From positions 121,193 through 185,192 of the forward strand of contig JAZNOW010000058.1 of the NCBI GenBank assembly GCA_045589355.1: a DNA stretch of 64,000 bases, in the 5' to 3' direction. A model generated the notes under the pieces. It was not told the origin of the DNA. It was given only the letters and a program-made list of their open reading frames with translations, and searched no databases. The DNA is from RUG563 sp045589355. GTDB taxonomy: Bacteria > Bacillota > Clostridia > Christensenellales > Aristaeellaceae. A program made the position numbers and the translations under genes. Of the stretch, positions 56,396 to 64,000 are shown in pieces; position 1 is the stretch's first letter; the number at the start of each line of letters is the position of its first letter.

Positions 56396-56440
56396 GCAGG
56401 GGGAACCGCTTTTTAACCCTTAAAAAGCGGTTCCCCCTGC
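56396..56440. repeat. Perfect 21-bp palindrome of a dispersed repeat family
   Basis: Arms 56396-56416 and 56420-56440 are perfect inverted copies with a 3-nt CCC loop. The core GGAGGGGGTGCAGGGGGAACCG (split at 56388-56408) matches the repeat at 46874-47060. Located just downstream of the uvrB stop. Confidence 0.9.
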
Positions 56441-56466
56441 AAATCATCCTCCCTGTCCCTTTCCCC

Positions 56467-58482
56467 TCAATGCTCCGGCTTGCGGACGGAGGGGCGGCGG
56501 CGCCGGGTGGGCTGGTGCTTGTTGATGGGGGTATCGCCGCGAATGGCAAAGAGCTGGTCACGCAGCTTGGCCGCCTTTTCGAAGTCCAGGGCGGTGGCGG
56601 CGGTGAGCATCTGCTCTTCCAGTTGTTTGATCCATGCATCCTTTTCGTCGTCCGCCATGGTGGGGGCGATTTCGGCGCTGGCCTTGTCGGTGATTTCCAG
56701 AAGCGCGCGGACGGCGGTTTTGATGGTTTCGGGGGTGATGCCGTTCGCTTCGTTGTAGGCCTCCTGTATGGCCCGGCGGCGGTTGGTTTCGTTGATGGCG
56801 TTCATCATGGACTGGGTGGGGGTATCGGCATACATGATCACCCGGCCTTCGGCGTTTCGGGCGGCACGGCCGATGGTCTGCACCAGGCTGGTTTCGGAGC
56901 GGAGGAAGCCTTCCTTATCCGCATCCAGAATGGCCACCAGGGAAACTTCGGGCAGGTCCAGCCCTTCGCGGAGCAGGTTGATGCCCACCAGCACGTCATA
57001 TTCGCCCATGCGCAATTCCCGGATGAGTTTGGTGCGCTCCATGGTCTGGATATCGGAATGCAGGTAGCGCACCCGGATGCCCAGTTCGTCCAGGTAATCG
57101 GTGAGCTGCTCCGCCATGCGCTTGGTGAGGGTGGTGACCAGCACGCGCTCGCCCTTTTCGATCACCTGATGCAATTCGCCCACCAAATCGTCCACCTGGC
57201 CGGTGGCGGGGCGCACAATGATCTTGGGATCGAGTAGCCCGGTGGGGCGGATGATCTGCTCCACGATCCGGGAGGAGCGTTCCACTTCCCAGGGGGCAGG
57301 GGTGGCGGAGACGAAGAGGGTCTGGTGGATGCGCTCCAGAAATTCTTCAAAGCGAAGCGGCCGGTTGTCAAACGCGGAGGGCAGGCGGAAGCCGTATTCC
57401 ACCAGTGCTTCCTTCCGGGCCCGGTCCCCGGCATACATGGCGCGGATCTGGGGCACGGTGACGTGACTTTCGTCGATCATGAGCAGGAAATCGTCGGGGA
57501 AATAGTCCAGCAGGCAGAAGGGGGGATCTCCGGGCTTTCTGCCGTCAAAATAGCGGCTGTAGTTTTCAATGCCGTTGCACATGCCGATCTCCCGCAGCAT
57601 TTCTATATCGTAGCGGGTGCGCTGGCCGATGCGCTGGGCTTCCAGAAGCTTGCCTTCTTTTTCGAATTCTTCAATGCGCAGGGCCATGTCGTGCTCAATG
57701 CAGGCAAGGTTTTCTTCCCTGTTTTCCATGGAGGTGGCGTAGTGGGTGGCGGGGTAGATGGCGGTGTGCTGCACGGTGTGGAGGGTGTGGCCGTCGATGA
57801 CGGAAAATTCGCAGATGCGGTCGATCTCATCGCCGAAAAACTCCACCCGCACGCCGTTTTCCTTTTGCCCGGCGGGGATGATTTCCACCACGTCCCCCCG
57901 CACACGGAAATTGCCCCGGTCGAAGGCGTAGTCGTTGCGCTCGTACTGGATTTCCACCAGCTTGCGCAGCAGCTGATCCATGGGCATTTCCATGCCGGGG
58001 CGCAGGGAGATCATCTGCCCTTCGTACTCGCTGGGGTCGCCCATGGAATAGATGCAGCTGACGGAGGAAACAATGATCACGTCCCGGCGCTCGCGAAGGG
58101 CGGCGGTGGCGGAATGGCGCAGACGATCAATTTCTTCATTGATGGAGGCGTCTTTTTCGATGTAGGTATCGGAGGAAGCAATGTAGGCTTCGGGCTGATA
58201 ATAATCGTAATACGATACGAAATATTCCACGGCGCTGTCGGGGAAAAAGGCCTTGAATTCGGCGCACAGCTGGGCAGCCAGGGTTTTGTTGTGGGCAATG
58301 ACCAGGGTGGGCCGGTTCAGCTTGGCAATGACGTTGGCCATGGTGAAGGTTTTGCCGGAACCGGTGACGCCAAGAAGCGTCTGGCATTTGTTGCCGGCAT
58401 TGAAGCCGTCCACCAGCTGCTGGATGGCCTGGGGCTGGTCGCCGGTGGGGGAAAATTCCGAGCGGAGGATGAACTGATCCAT
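56467..58482 (-). CDS. uvrB: Excinuclease ABC subunit B
   Basis: 671 aa DNA-damage recognition helicase of nucleotide excision repair. ATG at 58482 after AAAGGAGCCGGCT. Walker A GVTGSGKTFTMA (about 38-49), the beta-hairpin YYDYYQPEAYIASSDTYIEK, DESHVTVPQ (Walker B) and GINLLREGLDLPEVSLVAIL, motif VI QTIGRAARN; UVR domain WIKQLEEQML near the C-terminus, then a basic tail. uvrA is not adjacent. Confidence 0.97.
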   Translation of the reverse strand: MDQFILRSEFSPTGDQPQAIQQLVDGFNAGNKCQTLLGVTGSGKTFTMANVIAKLNRPTLVIAHNKTLAAQLCAEFKAFFPDSAVEYFVSYYDYYQPEAYIASSDTYIEKDASINEEIDRLRHSATAALRERRDVIIVSSVSCIYSMGDPSEYEGQMISLRPGMEMPMDQLLRKLVEIQYERNDYAFDRGNFRVRGDVVEIIPAGQKENGVRVEFFGDEIDRICEFSVIDGHTLHTVQHTAIYPATHYATSMENREENLACIEHDMALRIEEFEKEGKLLEAQRIGQRTRYDIEMLREIGMCNGIENYSRYFDGRKPGDPPFCLLDYFPDDFLLMIDESHVTVPQIRAMYAGDRARKEALVEYGFRLPSAFDNRPLRFEEFLERIHQTLFVSATPAPWEVERSSRIVEQIIRPTGLLDPKIIVRPATGQVDDLVGELHQVIEKGERVLVTTLTKRMAEQLTDYLDELGIRVRYLHSDIQTMERTKLIRELRMGEYDVLVGINLLREGLDLPEVSLVAILDADKEGFLRSETSLVQTIGRAARNAEGRVIMYADTPTQSMMNAINETNRRRAIQEAYNEANGITPETIKTAVRALLEITDKASAEIAPTMADDEKDAWIKQLEEQMLTAATALDFEKAAKLRDQLFAIRGDTPINKHQPTRRRRPSVRKPEH

Positions 58483-58723
58483 AGCCGGCTCCTTTCCATG
58501 ATTTTTTCTTTGCGTAAAACCAGTATAGCACAGCCATGGCGATTTTACCATGCTTTTTCGGCTGCGAATTTCTGCATTGGAAAGGGCGGAAAAAGGTGCG
58601 GTGCGGCGGGATTATGCTGAAAAATTCAGGCTGGAAACGGCTTTTTGCCCCTTTTGTGCCGGAAAAAATCCCGCTTTTTCAGGACACACTTTCTGCGAAA
58701 ACATGCAGGAGGTGCGGATTGAA

Positions 58724-59968
58724 ATGGCGGAATACAGAATATTTCATTCGCCCCGTCTTTCCGGTGAAGCAGTGATCAGCACGGCAAAAAATGCCGTTCT
58801 GCCCATTATGGCGGCCACCCTTCTGACGGGGGAAGAATGCGTGATAAGAAAAATGCCCAGGCTTACGGATACCCGGCACATGCAGCAGCTGCTTGACGAT
58901 TGCGGGGCAAGGGTGCAGCTGCAGGAGGATGCGCTGGTGGTGCGCGCTTGCGGGGTGCACAGCCCGGCAAACGAGGAAATGCTGCGCACCATGCGGGCCA
59001 GTGTGCTGGTGCTGGGGCCGCTGCTGGCAAGGAACGGGGAATGCACCTTTTCCATGCCCGGGGGCTGCGCCATCGGCCAGCGGCCCATTGATCTGCACCT
59101 GAAAGGCTTGCAGAAGCTGGGGGCCAGGGTGGAAACGGAGGGCGGGCAGATCCGGGTGACGGGAAAACTGGAGGGGGCCAATATTTACCTGGATTTCCCG
59201 TCGGTGGGGGCCACGGAAAACCTGGTGATGGCGGCTACCCTTTCCCGGGGGCTGACCCGCATTGAAAACGCCGCCAAGGAGCCGGAAATTGCCGACCTGT
59301 GCCATTTTCTGGTGGCCATGGGGGCCCGCATTGCCGGCATCGGCACCAACAACCTGATGATCGAAGGGGTGGAGGAATTGCACGGCGCCCTTTACACCCC
59401 CATTCCGGACCGGATCGAAGCCGGCACCCTGGCCTGTGCCGCCGCCATGACGGAGGGAAGCGTGCTTTTGCAAAACGCCAGAAGCGACCATATGCGGGCG
59501 CTGATGTTCAAGCTGGCGGAAAGCGGCGTGCTGTTCCAGGAGGATGAAAAAGGCCTGCGCCTGCGGGGGAAGGCCCGGCGGCCCATGGAAGTGAGAACCC
59601 TTTCCTATCCCGGCTTTCCCACCGATATGCAGGCCCCTTTGATGGCGGTCACCACCCAGCTGAACGGGCTTTCCATCTTTCTGGAAACCATTTTTGAAAA
59701 CCGGTTCATGCATGTGGTGGAACTGAACCGGCTGGGCGCCCAGATCCGGGTGGAAGGGCAATTAGCGCTGGTGCAGGGCAGCAAAACCCTGACCGGTGCC
59801 ACCGTTTCCGCCACGGACCTGCGGGCTGCGGCCGCCCTGATGGTGGCCGGCCTTTCTGCCCAGGGTGAAACCCTTTTGCTGGATCCTGCCGGTCATCTCA
59901 TGCGGGGCTATGAAGGGCTGGAGGAAAAACTGCGGGCATTGGGGGCGGATGTGCGGAAGGAAGCATAA
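58724..59968 (+). CDS. murA: UDP-GlcNAc 1-carboxyvinyltransferase (MurA)
   Basis: 414 aa; first committed step of peptidoglycan synthesis. Starting at 58724 puts K22-N23 (AKNAVLP) and the catalytic/fosfomycin target C115 (PGGCAIGQRP) exactly at standard numbering, which supports this start over upstream in-frame codons; AGGAGG lies 11 nt upstream. FENRFMHV and DLRAAAALMVAGL are also present. The Cys is intact, so fosfomycin sensitivity at the target is expected. Firmicutes often have two murA genes; which one this is cannot be told. Confidence 0.95.
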   Translation: MAEYRIFHSPRLSGEAVISTAKNAVLPIMAATLLTGEECVIRKMPRLTDTRHMQQLLDDCGARVQLQEDALVVRACGVHSPANEEMLRTMRASVLVLGPLLARNGECTFSMPGGCAIGQRPIDLHLKGLQKLGARVETEGGQIRVTGKLEGANIYLDFPSVGATENLVMAATLSRGLTRIENAAKEPEIADLCHFLVAMGARIAGIGTNNLMIEGVEELHGALYTPIPDRIEAGTLACAAAMTEGSVLLQNARSDHMRALMFKLAESGVLFQEDEKGLRLRGKARRPMEVRTLSYPGFPTDMQAPLMAVTTQLNGLSIFLETIFENRFMHVVELNRLGAQIRVEGQLALVQGSKTLTGATVSATDLRAAAALMVAGLSAQGETLLLDPAGHLMRGYEGLEEKLRALGADVRKEA

Positions 59969-60016
59969 AGGGGCGGGGTTTGTGCATACGCTCTTTGTGA
60001 AAAGGAGGGGATGCAC

Positions 60017-60424
60017 TTGGCACAGCAAGCCATGCGGAAAATAAAGCGGAAAAAGGAAAGCGGCACCTGGCTTATCCGGGGGATCCTTGCGGCTGTGGGG
60101 GTTACCCTTGCGGCGGTTGTGGTGTTTGCGGTGGTGATCGGCCTTACCAACCTGGACGATACCGTCATCCGCATCATCAATCAGGTGATCAAGGTGGGGG
60201 CGGTGTTTGCAGGGGTGTATGCCGCCGTACCCAGGGGCAGCGAGCATGCCATTGCACGGGGCGCGGTGATCGGCCTTTTGTACATGGCGGTGGGGGTGGC
60301 GGTATATGCCCTGCTTTCGGGCACGCCCATCACGTTCACTTCTGTTTTGCTGGACGCGCTGATGGGGGTGGCGGCCGGCGGCCTTTCCGGCATGATCATC
60401 GGTAGCATGAGCCCGTCCAAATAA
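60017..60424 (+). CDS. TIGR04086-family membrane protein
   Basis: 135 aa from the TTG at 60017, which sits 8 nt after AGGAGG; an ATG at 60011 is only 2 nt after it. Four hydrophobic segments (about 20-42, 57-72, 80-101, 108-128) with a basic N-terminus (AMRKIKRKKESG) fit the TIGR04086 family, small membrane proteins of unknown function common in clostridia and Bacillus (YrzE-like). Follows murA by 50 bp. Confidence 0.75.
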   Translation: MAQQAMRKIKRKKESGTWLIRGILAAVGVTLAAVVVFAVVIGLTNLDDTVIRIINQVIKVGAVFAGVYAAVPRGSEHAIARGAVIGLLYMAVGVAVYALLSGTPITFTSVLLDALMGVAAGGLSGMIIGSMSPSK

Positions 60425-60455
60425 GCATAAAAAATGATGAAAATACAACGTTCCA

Positions 60456-60479
60456 TGCGCCTGACCGGGCGCATTTTTT
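60456..60479 (+). terminator. Terminator before the adhesin gene
   Basis: TGCGCC (60456-60461) / GGCGCA (60468-60473) followed by six T. Confidence 0.9.
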
Positions 60480-60550
60480 GTTTTTGATTTTCATGTAACC
60501 ATTTAGTAGAAAAAACTCGCATTTTCCATCCGAAATATTGGAAAAATATG

Positions 60551-60579
60551 TTGTAATCACCGGAAGATTGTCGTATAAT
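60551..60579 (+). promoter_or_regulatory. Promoter of the VWA adhesin
   Basis: TTGTAA (60551-60556), 17-bp spacer, TATAAT (60574-60579); start near 60586. Confidence 0.8.
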
Positions 60580-60593
60580 GAAATTTGTAAAAG

Positions 60594-60654
60594 TCTGCCC
60601 GTTGGCAGAAGAAAAAATGACAAATACGGCACGCCGCCCCAAAGGGGAAAGCGG
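60594..60654 (+). promoter_or_regulatory. Structured 5' leader of the adhesin
   Basis: Two hairpins in the ~100-nt leader: TCTGCC-CGTT-GGCAGA (60594-60609) and a nested CCGC/GCGG with CCC-AAA-GGG (60634-60654). No known riboswitch consensus is evident. Confidence 0.45.
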
Positions 60655-60688
60655 GAAATAATACACCGGATACACGGGGGAAATGACC

Positions 60689-63600
60689 ATGCGGGAAAAT
60701 ATGAATGCGAAAAAAATCCGGCGGCAAATGGCAGCGGTTTTGCTGGCCATGCTGCTGTTGTTTGTTTATGGCGGGCAGGCGGCTTTTGCCGACGGGGCAG
60801 ACCCTTTGAAGCCGGACGATATAGTAAGCACCGACGGCAACAATATTACGCTGCATAAGCAGGCGGAACGCATCGGCCCGGATGAGTGGGAAGTGACGGT
60901 CAGCGCCGACGTGAAGCAGTTGGAAGTGGAGCCTCCCAAGCTGGAGGTTGTGTTTGTGCTGGACGTTTCCTCCACCATGAACGCCTGTGCGGATATGGAA
61001 GCGCACAACAGCGGCAGCTTCTTACACACCTGTACCTCCACCTGTCCCGATGATTGTGACGCTGTTTTCCATGTACATGGTGCCGGCACTGCTTCTACTA
61101 ACTGCTCTTGCTACAAATCTGGCGGCTCCCAGGGCACGGTCCATTATGAAAAACGTATCGATGTGGCACGCCGGGCCATCAACAGCCTGGTATCGCATTT
61201 GCCTTCCGGTACAGATATCAAATACACTTATTTTTCTGACGATGACAATGCGGGCACCATAGGCAGCTATGACAGCCTGGGCGTCTACGACATTCAGGGT
61301 GAAACCTATATCATGAAGGGCGTGGATCTGGGCCTTTCGCAGTTCTCCAATAACGACAATACCAAGATTCTCGTGCTGGTAACGGATGGCCAGGCGACGG
61401 ATAATCTGTATTCCTCCACTGCCTTTGAAGGCTTCAAAGGCATGGTGTTTACCGTGGGCTTCAACCATGTGGATGCCAATCTGGCCGGCATGGCCAAAAA
61501 CGGCGGCAGCTACTACACCGCGGCAAACCCGGGTGAACTGACGTCGGCCTTCAATGCCATTGAACACAAAATCACCGCCATGCTGGTGGACCCCATGGGC
61601 CCCGATGTGAATTTTGACATCACCGGCACCACCCCTTCCAACGGCAACCTGTCCACTTCCGGCGATACCATCTACTGGACGCCGGACGAAAACCAGAGCC
61701 TGACCGGCAAGGTGGTGGAATACACCTACACCGTCAAGCTCAAAAAAAATGCCGATCACACGGTGGGTACCCATACCAATATTGCCCTCAATAACCCCAC
61801 CTCCTTCCGCTACGGCGTGGAATCCGGGGGAGAAACGGAAATGTTCTCCATGGATTTCCCCATTCCGCATGCGGAATATGCTTACAGCTCCGTGCAGGTG
61901 AACTGGTTGGATCAGGACGGCAACGCCCTGACGGTTCCTGGCTTTACCCCCACGGAAGAAGAAAAAGTGATCAGCGACTTTTCCGACGATTCCCACACGC
62001 CTGCCTTTACCACCGATTATCAGACCATCACCGAAAAAATTGATGTGCCCGGCGGAAACGGCGCTTATTACCAGTATGTGAATACCACCTACACGGCGGA
62101 CGGCGCTGCCCTGGCCGGGGTGGAAAACGTGAATGCACAGAACGCCGTAGCCCATGTGGTGACCCATCATTATGTGCTGGTGGAGCCGAATGAATTGGCG
62201 CTGATCGGCGAAAAATATCTCTATGGCCGCGATTTCCAGGAAGGCGACGAGTTTGAGTTCCGTGTGCAGGCGGAAAAGGGCAATTACCCTCTGCCTCCCG
62301 AAGCCAACGGCGGCGACCTGAAAGTGACGGTGGACCCCACCACCGGCGCCAATATCGAGCCCATCAATTTCGGCATTGCCGCTTTCACCAAAGTCGGCGA
62401 ATACAAATACGAAATTTTTGAAACGCCCCCCAGCCAGAATCACATGCGCGTGGATACGGACGATACGCGCTATACCCTGACGGTCACGGTATCGCAAAAC
62501 CCCGACAGAACGCTGAAGGTGGATTATACCATTGTCAATCAGGCTACCGGTGAACAGGTGGACAAGATCGTTTTCTCCAACACCTATCCCACCACCGGCC
62601 ATGTGGTTCTGAACAAAACGGTGAACAACGCCCTCGCCCAAAGCGACAGCTTCATCTTCCGCATCACTACCGACAACGAAGTGTTCCGGGAAGATATCCA
62701 GAAGTGGGCGGAAACGAACGGCTACACCTTTGAAAACGGTGCGGTTGTTGTATCCACCGGCGATATTGCCCTTACAAACGGCGTGGGCCAGTGGCAGCAT
62801 ACGCTGGTAAAGTTCCCCACCGGTACCTATACCATTACGGAAGATGCTGTTGTCGGCTATGAAACCACCTATCAGGTGGAAAACAGTGGCGTAACGGAAA
62901 CGCCAGCCGCTTTCACCGTGGAAGAGGACGGCACGGTTACTGTATCCGTGGTGAACACCCATCCCACCGGCAACCTGAAAATTACAAAAACCATCACCGG
63001 TGCACCGGAAGGGGCCAATCTTTCCGGCATCCGCTTTACCGTGACCGGCCCGGACGGCTATGAAGAAACAGTTACCTATCAGGAATTTGTCAATGGCGAA
63101 TGGCTGATGGAAAACCTGCCCGTGGGCGATTACACCGTGGCGGAAGATGAAGCTTCGGCACAGCTGGATCAATACACCCTGACGGTGACCGGCAACAATG
63201 CCACGGTCACTCTGATCAAAAATGAAACGGTCACCCTGCCCCTTACCAATGCCTATGTGCGGGATACGGGTGCGCTGTGTGTGGAAAAAACCGTGGTGGA
63301 TGGCGACGAAGAGAAGGCCTTCACCTTTGCCGTGACGCCCAGGGAGAACGGCGGTGTTTCCCAGGCGGAATGGGAAGCATGGCAGAACACGACCGGCAAC
63401 AGTGCCTCTTTCAGCTTGAAGCATGGCGAACAAATGACGCTCACCGGTCTGCCCACCGGCCAGTATACCGTAACGGAAACCAATGTGCCGGCTGGCTATA
63501 CAGTTTCTCCTGCGGCGAGCATGGCTGTAACGGTGGAAAAGGGCCAGACGGCATCTGCTGCCTTTACCAATACATACGCAGCCACCGGCTCCGTCCAGTT

Positions 63601-64000
63601 CAAGGGCGAGAAGGTTTTGACCGGCCGCAACCTGGCTGCGGACGAATTCAGCTTTACCCTGACCGGCAACGGAGTCACCGAAACGGTGAAGAACGATGCG
63701 GACGGCAAGTTCCAGTTCACCGCGCTTTCCTACACGCTGGAAGATAAGGGCCAGACCTACACCTACACGGTGAAGGAAGAACAGGGCACGCTTGGCGGCG
63801 TGACTTATTCCGAAGACGAATACGAAATCACCGTCACCATCTCCGACAACGGCGACGGCACCTTGCTGGTGGAAGCCACCGAAGGGTATGACAGCCTGAC
63901 CTTCGAGAATGAATACGCAGCCACCGGCTCCGTCCAGTTCAAGGGCGAAAAGGTTTTGACCGGCCGTGATTTGGCTGCGGACGAATTCAGCTTTACCCTG
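60689..64000 (+). CDS. Large VWA/pilin-type surface adhesin, 3' truncated by window
   Basis: Open for 1104 codons to the window end. ATG at 60689 is 8 nt after GGGGG. Signal peptide (1-34, AFA-D), a VWA domain (about 85-300) with MIDAS D92-V-S-S-T96 and VTDGQATD, interrupted just after MIDAS by a Cys/His-rich insert (about 98-145). Then isopeptide-type Ig domains: DUF11-like (about 310-400), a series of Cna-B/SpaA-like domains ending in N-T-Y/H or N-E-Y strands, and FctA/Spy0128-like repeats (LTGRNLAADEFSFTL) at the end. Sortase-anchored adhesins have this layout; the LPxTG end is beyond the window. Confidence 0.92.
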   Translation, partial: MRENMNAKKIRRQMAAVLLAMLLLFVYGGQAAFADGADPLKPDDIVSTDGNNITLHKQAERIGPDEWEVTVSADVKQLEVEPPKLEVVFVLDVSSTMNACADMEAHNSGSFLHTCTSTCPDDCDAVFHVHGAGTASTNCSCYKSGGSQGTVHYEKRIDVARRAINSLVSHLPSGTDIKYTYFSDDDNAGTIGSYDSLGVYDIQGETYIMKGVDLGLSQFSNNDNTKILVLVTDGQATDNLYSSTAFEGFKGMVFTVGFNHVDANLAGMAKNGGSYYTAANPGELTSAFNAIEHKITAMLVDPMGPDVNFDITGTTPSNGNLSTSGDTIYWTPDENQSLTGKVVEYTYTVKLKKNADHTVGTHTNIALNNPTSFRYGVESGGETEMFSMDFPIPHAEYAYSSVQVNWLDQDGNALTVPGFTPTEEEKVISDFSDDSHTPAFTTDYQTITEKIDVPGGNGAYYQYVNTTYTADGAALAGVENVNAQNAVAHVVTHHYVLVEPNELALIGEKYLYGRDFQEGDEFEFRVQAEKGNYPLPPEANGGDLKVTVDPTTGANIEPINFGIAAFTKVGEYKYEIFETPPSQNHMRVDTDDTRYTLTVTVSQNPDRTLKVDYTIVNQATGEQVDKIVFSNTYPTTGHVVLNKTVNNALAQSDSFIFRITTDNEVFREDIQKWAETNGYTFENGAVVVSTGDIALTNGVGQWQHTLVKFPTGTYTITEDAVVGYETTYQVENSGVTETPAAFTVEEDGTVTVSVVNTHPTGNLKITKTITGAPEGANLSGIRFTVTGPDGYEETVTYQEFVNGEWLMENLPVGDYTVAEDEASAQLDQYTLTVTGNNATVTLIKNETVTLPLTNAYVRDTGALCVEKTVVDGDEEKAFTFAVTPRENGGVSQAEWEAWQNTTGNSASFSLKHGEQMTLTGLPTGQYTVTETNVPAGYTVSPAASMAVTVEKGQTASAAFTNTYAATGSVQFKGEKVLTGRNLAADEFSFTLTGNGVTETVKNDADGKFQFTALSYTLEDKGQTYTYTVKEEQGTLGGVTYSEDEYEITVTISDNGDGTLLVEATEGYDSLTFENEYAATGSVQFKGEKVLTGRDLAADEFSFTL
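63581..64000 (+). repeat. 339-bp tandem repeat in the adhesin gene
   Basis: Sequence from 63581 recurs from 63920 almost unchanged to the window end (a few differences such as CGCAACCTG versus CGTGATTTG), a 113-residue isopeptide domain repeat. Near-identity at DNA level implies recent duplication or gene conversion. Confidence 0.92.

Overview
The window is chromosomal DNA from a Bacillota (Firmicutes) bacterium, most likely an anaerobic, probably gut-associated, member of class Clostridia. This rests on the gene content: a DivIVA/SepF/YggS/YlmG division cluster, a valS T-box leader, one bifunctional Rsh, DUF2975 with an XRE partner, Eda fused to a VOC domain, many AGGAGG ribosome sites and consensus sigma-A promoters, and no outer-membrane genes. 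The genus cannot be fixed from sequence alone.

Layout. 1-3316: end of a CUT1 sugar ABC transporter (two permeases, then a binding protein with its own promoter). 3.4-6.1 kb: an unrecognised conserved protein, an aldo/keto reductase, and an XRE regulator next to a small protein that resembles the regulator's C-terminal domain. 6.1-10.9 kb (minus): exported SGNH hydrolase, GGDEF/EAL/PAS protein, RimO. 11-13.3 kb: ASCH protein, a Na+-pump decarboxylase beta subunit, and an exported beta-rich protein ending in an OadG-like membrane segment.

13.44-21.77 kb is the most interesting part. A complete tRNA-Ala(GGC) carries an 8.25-kb integrated element bounded by a 48-bp direct repeat of the tRNA 3' half. 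The element has a tyrosine integrase next to the tRNA, an XRE repressor, two AlpA/excisionase-like proteins read divergently, a nuclease-like protein, a sigma-like protein, an ArdC-like anti-restriction protein, several very small genes, a ribbon-helix-helix regulator with matching operators, a terminase-small-subunit-like protein, and an AT-rich cargo gene beside attR. The layout resembles a phage satellite (PICI). The cargo is an Abi_2/AbiF HEPN protein (R-x4-H motif) preceded by its own consensus promoter and a compact hairpin RNA that ends in a terminator. That is the arrangement of the AbiF-ncRNA systems proposed as ancestors of Cas13. A second candidate structured RNA of about 124 nt, with its own promoter and terminator, lies on the minus strand at 17.4-17.6 kb.

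21.8-31.8 kb: a nucleotidyltransferase/zinc-ribbon/DUF2007 fusion, an (alpha/alpha)6 glycosidase, a DUF2975/XRE pair, a B12-binding radical SAM enzyme, an orphan sRNA-like unit, recJ and rsh. 31.8-36.1 kb: HlyD-like adaptor, YggS, an unusually long SepF, YlmG-like protein, DivIVA. 36.1-44 kb: fructokinase, MscS, TatD, uridine kinase, glucuronate isomerase and KDPG aldolase-VOC (hexuronate catabolism), exported MBL hydrolase, polysaccharide deacetylase. 44-60.4 kb: mostly housekeeping genes (rsmI, rsmH, HAD, valS, rpmF, yceD, dus, murG, htrA, a radical SAM protein, uvrB, murA), with dispersed palindromic repeats. 60.7 kb to the end: the start of a large VWA/pilin-type surface adhesin that runs off the window.
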